Origin: an uncultured Ruminococcus sp.
GTDB lineage: Bacteria > Bacillota > Clostridia > Oscillospirales > Ruminococcaceae
Direction: 5' to 3'
NCBI GenBank assembly: GCA_900319195.1
Contig: ONNL01000025.1
Span: 1 to 6,801 of the forward strand
Length of the DNA: 6,801 bases
How positions within the stretch are numbered: position 1 is the stretch's first letter; the number at the start of each line of letters is the position of its first letter. This document shows positions 5,279 through 6,801 of this stretch, one piece after another. The translations under genes were made by a program, and so were the position numbers. Below the pieces are notes generated by a model. The model had not been told where the DNA came from. It made no database searches and saw nothing but the letters and a program-made list of their open reading frames with translations.

Positions 5279-5719
5279 TCAATTCTGAGCAGGCTGTGCG
5301 CTGTCCTCAATAACCTTTACTATCTCGGGATAATACTTCTGAATGGACTCAACACAGATGTCGATGTAGTCCACTATCTGTTCAAGCACAGAGCCGCTCT
5401 TGATAGTTGCGCAGCAGCTTACAACGATATCACCCTGAGAGTCAATGTACATCTTGCTGTTGTATGTCTCGGGGTCGGCATTATAGCTGTTCATGAGCCT
5501 TGTGAGCTCGGTACGTACCTCCCTGAAGCGTGCGATGCGGTTGATGAGCATGATGAAGCTGCTCTCATCTTCGTTATAGCTGATGAAGAACATCAGGTCA
5601 GCGCTTCCGTTAGGCAGCTTTGCCACGAACCAGATCACGTCTTCGTTTTTGTCATCGGTCTTGAAGTTTATCTTGTGGTCTTTAAGGTATCCTGCAACGC
5701 CGTTTATTATCTTGTTCAT
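5279..5719 (-). CDS. YbjN domain-containing protein
   Basis: A 146-residue soluble protein with no signal peptide or membrane segment. The arrangement fits the YbjN family (type III secretion chaperone-like fold). An N-terminal helix (1-15) is followed by strands around VIWFVAKL (28-35) and DLMFFISY (41-48). A helix RTELTRLMNSYNADP (69-83) leads into SKMYIDSQGDIVVSCCATI (88-106), then a C-terminal helix EQIVDYIDICVESIQKYYPEIVKVI (113-137). The Asn-containing helix before a strand of type K-x-Y-x-D-x-x-G-D-I is the recognisable part. Bacterial YbjN proteins have been linked to stress and motility regulation, but no biochemical activity can be assigned here. AGGAGG (5727-5732) is seven bases before the ATG. 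The consensus promoter at 5851-5879 gives a leader of about 125 nt that begins in repeat copy B. The gene is convergent with GNAT. Confidence 0.78.
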   Translation of the reverse strand: MNKIINGVAGYLKDHKINFKTDDKNEDVIWFVAKLPNGSADLMFFISYNEDESSFIMLINRIARFREVRTELTRLMNSYNADPETYNSKMYIDSQGDIVVSCCATIKSGSVLEQIVDYIDICVESIQKYYPEIVKVIEDSAQPAQN

Positions 5720-5759
5720 ATTATTTCCTCCTGCGGTTTAGGCATTATTGCAATTTAAC

Positions 5760-5788
5760 AGTGAACGGCAAAAATCATGGCGTTCACT
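5760..5788. repeat. Hairpin 2 in the YbjN-like leader
   Basis: AGTGAACG (5760-5767) pairs perfectly with CGTTCACT (5781-5788) around a 13-nt loop. It directly follows the conserved block of repeat copy B. Copy A has a different hairpin (2310-2324) in the same place. Confidence 0.8.
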
Positions 5789-5848
5789 ATCTGCAAGGCA
5801 CTTTAAATCATTTTTTCAGTAAATGTCAAAACTATTTTGACGCCGACT
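5788..5848 (-). repeat. Dispersed intergenic repeat, copy B
   Basis: The 61-nt core, read on the minus strand, matches 2246-2307. Its hairpin 1 is GTCAAAA-TAG-TTTTGAC (5824-5840), weaker than that of copy A because outer pairs are mismatched (C-T, C-A) or wobble (two G-T). The conserved block (5788-5814) differs from copy A at two of 27 positions. The copy lies in the predicted 5' untranslated region of the YbjN-like gene in sense orientation, starting at about the transcription start. Confidence 0.8.
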
Positions 5849-5850
5849 AT

Positions 5851-5879
5851 ATTATATCATACAGAGTGGATTTTGTCAA
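5851..5879 (-). promoter_or_regulatory. Consensus sigma-A promoter of the YbjN-like gene
   Basis: On the minus strand TTGACA (5874-5879), a 17-nt spacer and TATAAT (5851-5856) match the consensus completely. Transcription should start near 5844, inside repeat copy B. Confidence 0.93.
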
Positions 5880-5891
5880 TGACATCAACAA

Positions 5892-5918
5892 AAAAAGCCT
5901 GCAAAATGCAGGCTTTTT
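5892..5918. terminator. Bidirectional terminator after the lipoprotein gene
   Basis: AAAAAGCCTGCA (5892-5903) and TGCAGGCTTTTT (5907-5918) are perfect reverse complements around a 3-nt loop. It is 5 bases past the lipoprotein stop on the minus strand, where the A-tract reads as the T-run. It separates that transcript from the YbjN-like promoter 13 bases away. Confidence 0.95.
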
Positions 5919-5923
5919 GTATC

Positions 5924-6544
5924 TTATTTGAGCATATCGGGAGTCGGGTCGATGATCTTATCGGCAGGAACCTCGATTTTAATTACGTCCTCTTTGTCGT
6001 TTGCGTCGTCTTTTGTCGGGAAGAAGCAGACAGTCACCTTGTCACCGAGCTGTTTATCCGTAAGCTTGAAGCCGCCGACAATGCCGTTAAATTCGCCGTT
6101 CGGAGCAAGCTCATACTCCTCACTTACGACTGAGTAAATGTCCTGATCAAACTTGCTGTTGCCGTAAAGATCGGCACCTGTGAAGTAGCCTATCTCGGTC
6201 TTATTTTTGTCGTTGAGACAGAGATAGAAGTTGTTGAGGGTATTCAGCTTGTATGCGGTATCAGTCTCGTTTTTAATGGTGATGTCGAGGTAGTAATAGT
6301 CGCCGTCAACATCTTCGCCGGGGTCAAGACGGATAACAGAGTTGAGGGTGAAGCCTGTATCGTTGCCTGTAGCTTCCTTTTCGAGCTCTCCCTTTATCTC
6401 GTTTTTACCGATATTCTCGTCAGTGTATATCTTCCCGCTGTCAGCCTTTTTCTTGGTGTCCTTTTTCTTGCCGCATGATGTCATGGAAGCGGCAAGCATT
6501 ACAGCCGATAAGAGAGCGGCTGTCCTCTTTAAAAATACTTTCAT
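5924..6544 (-). CDS. Predicted surface lipoprotein with C-terminal beta-sandwich-like domain (DUF4352-like)
   Basis: The 206-residue precursor has a lipoprotein signal peptide: MKVFLKR, a hydrophobic stretch (8-20) and the lipobox MTSC with Cys24 as the lipidated residue. A Lys-rich tether (GKKKDTKKKADSGK) follows. From about residue 60 the pattern of alternating strands (GFTLNSVIRL, YYYLDITIKNETD, NNFYLCLND, YELAPNGEFNGIVGGFKL, KVTVCFFP, VIKIEVP) resembles the immunoglobulin-like, telokin-type domain of DUF4352 proteins, often found on Firmicute surface lipoproteins of unknown role. The family call is tentative; export and lipidation are well supported. GGAGG (6550-6554) is five bases before the ATG. 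The promoter at 6600-6629 has an inverted repeat in its spacer, and a perfect terminator follows the gene, so it is monocistronic. It is divergent from the tautomerase-like gene. Confidence 0.8.
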   Translation of the reverse strand: MKVFLKRTAALLSAVMLAASMTSCGKKKDTKKKADSGKIYTDENIGKNEIKGELEKEATGNDTGFTLNSVIRLDPGEDVDGDYYYLDITIKNETDTAYKLNTLNNFYLCLNDKNKTEIGYFTGADLYGNSKFDQDIYSVVSEEYELAPNGEFNGIVGGFKLTDKQLGDKVTVCFFPTKDDANDKEDVIKIEVPADKIIDPTPDMLK

Positions 6545-6563
6545 TTTTTCCTCCGTATATTCA

Positions 6564-6578
6564 TCGCGCAGACCGCGA
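6564..6578 (-). repeat. Small hairpin in the lipoprotein 5' leader
   Basis: TCGCG (6564-6568) and CGCGA (6574-6578) pair around CAGAC, between the transcription start and the GGAGG of the lipoprotein gene. It may be incidental or stabilise the short leader. Confidence 0.4.
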
Positions 6579-6599
6579 ATTTTTTCAAAGTTACAATAT

Positions 6600-6629
6600 A
6601 GTATATCACATTTTCGGTGTGATTGTCAA
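6600..6629 (-). promoter_or_regulatory. Promoter of the lipoprotein gene with operator-like inverted repeat in the spacer
   Basis: On the minus strand TTGACA (6624-6629), an 18-nt spacer and TATACT (6600-6605) form a strong promoter with an extended TGA before the -10. The spacer is filled by ATCACA (6605-6610) and TGTGAT (6618-6623), perfect reverse complements seven bases apart. A dimeric repressor bound there would block RNA polymerase; no regulator is encoded nearby. Confidence 0.85.
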
Positions 6630-6675
6630 GCACCCGAAATAAAAAATCAGATTTCCCGAAAACGTGCGGAAGCTA

Positions 6676-6704
6676 TTGCAAACAGCGCGAAAATGTGTTA
6701 TATT
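6676..6704 (+). promoter_or_regulatory. Promoter of the tautomerase-like gene
   Basis: TTGCAA (6676-6681), 17 bases, and TATATT (6699-6704) preceded by TGT, an extended -10. Transcription near 6711 gives a leader of about 55 nt. Confidence 0.7.
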
Positions 6705-6723
6705 AATAATGTATTAATAATTC

Positions 6724-6743
6724 TGCGGCGCAACACTGCCGCA
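6724..6743 (+). repeat. Leader hairpin before the tautomerase-like gene
   Basis: TGCGGC (6724-6729) and GCCGCA (6738-6743) pair perfectly around an 8-nt loop. The hairpin ends 10 bases before the GGAGGG (6754-6759), which remains free. Confidence 0.6.
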
Positions 6744-6765
6744 AATACTACACGGAGGGATCAAT

Positions 6766-6801
6766 ATGCCTTTTATCAATGTAAAAACTAACGTAAATGT
6801 A
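6766..6801 (+). CDS. MIF/phenylpyruvate-tautomerase-like protein, N-terminal 12 codons only
   Basis: GGAGGG (6754-6759) is six bases before ATG, and the frame stays open to the window end, reading MPFINVKTNVNV. A start of Met-Pro-Phe-Ile-Asn with the Pro exposed after Met removal is characteristic of the MIF branch of the tautomerase superfamily, in which Pro1 is the catalytic base for keto-enol tautomerisation of phenylpyruvate-type substrates. Firmicute members often begin MPFINxKxxVxV. With only 12 residues the assignment is provisional; a 4-oxalocrotonate-type tautomerase is the main alternative. The upstream promoter and leader hairpin support a genuine start. Confidence 0.6.
   Translation, partial: MPFINVKTNVNV

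Noticed and set aside
6342..6791. 149-codon plus-strand open frame
   Set aside because: It is antisense to the lipoprotein signal region, crosses the divergent promoters and overlaps the tautomerase start in another frame.
1..6801. CRISPR array, transposase, toxin-antitoxin or phage defence cassette
   Set aside because: No regularly spaced repeats, no transposase or nuclease motifs, and no small overlapping gene pairs were seen on either strand.

Overview
The window looks like chromosomal DNA of a low-to-mid-GC Firmicute of the Ruminococcus/Oscillospiraceae type. The reasons are strong AGGAGG ribosome binding sites, sigma-A promoters close to TTGACA-17-TATAAT, a TTG start, a Lys-rich lipoprotein with a Met-Thr-Ser-Cys lipobox, and compact intergenic regions with A/T-flanked terminators. 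This assignment rests on style and protein resemblance, not on a search. There is no phage, transposase, CRISPR array or secretion cluster.

Layout: (1) 1-1053 (+), the C-terminal part of a MOP-superfamily (MATE/SpoVB-like) flippase, cut by the left edge, with hairpins at its 3' end. (2) 1101-2207 (-), a convergent DUF3810 membrane protein with an HEYSH zinc-site motif. (3) 2208-2539, a divergent intergenic region with a minus-strand promoter, a long perfect hairpin and the first copy (A) of a dispersed repeat. (4) 2540-3709 (+), a polytopic protein that resembles the CPBP/CAAX-protease family but has lost most catalytic positions; one base later comes tadA (3711-4175). (5) A consensus promoter, tRNA-Leu(GAG) at 4239-4323 and its terminator. 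(6) A second strong promoter, a roughly 150-nt leader with an 11-codon upstream ORF and a large hairpin, then a GNAT acetyltransferase (4546-5193). (7) A bidirectional terminator, then a convergent YbjN-like gene (5279-5719, -) whose leader carries the second repeat copy (B). (8) Another bidirectional terminator and a lipoprotein gene (5924-6544, -) whose promoter spacer holds an inverted repeat. (9) At the right edge, the first 12 codons of a divergent MIF/phenylpyruvate-tautomerase-like gene.

Most genes are single transcription units with their own promoters and terminators. The clear exception is the CPBP-like gene with tadA, which look translationally coupled. No shared pathway is evident.

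The least explained items are regulatory or repetitive. The first is the pair of inverted intergenic repeats (2246-2307 and 5788-5848), which share a hairpin-conserved block-hairpin architecture. The second is the upstream-ORF-plus-hairpin leader of the acetyltransferase. The third is the degenerate CPBP protein tied to the essential tRNA-editing gene tadA.
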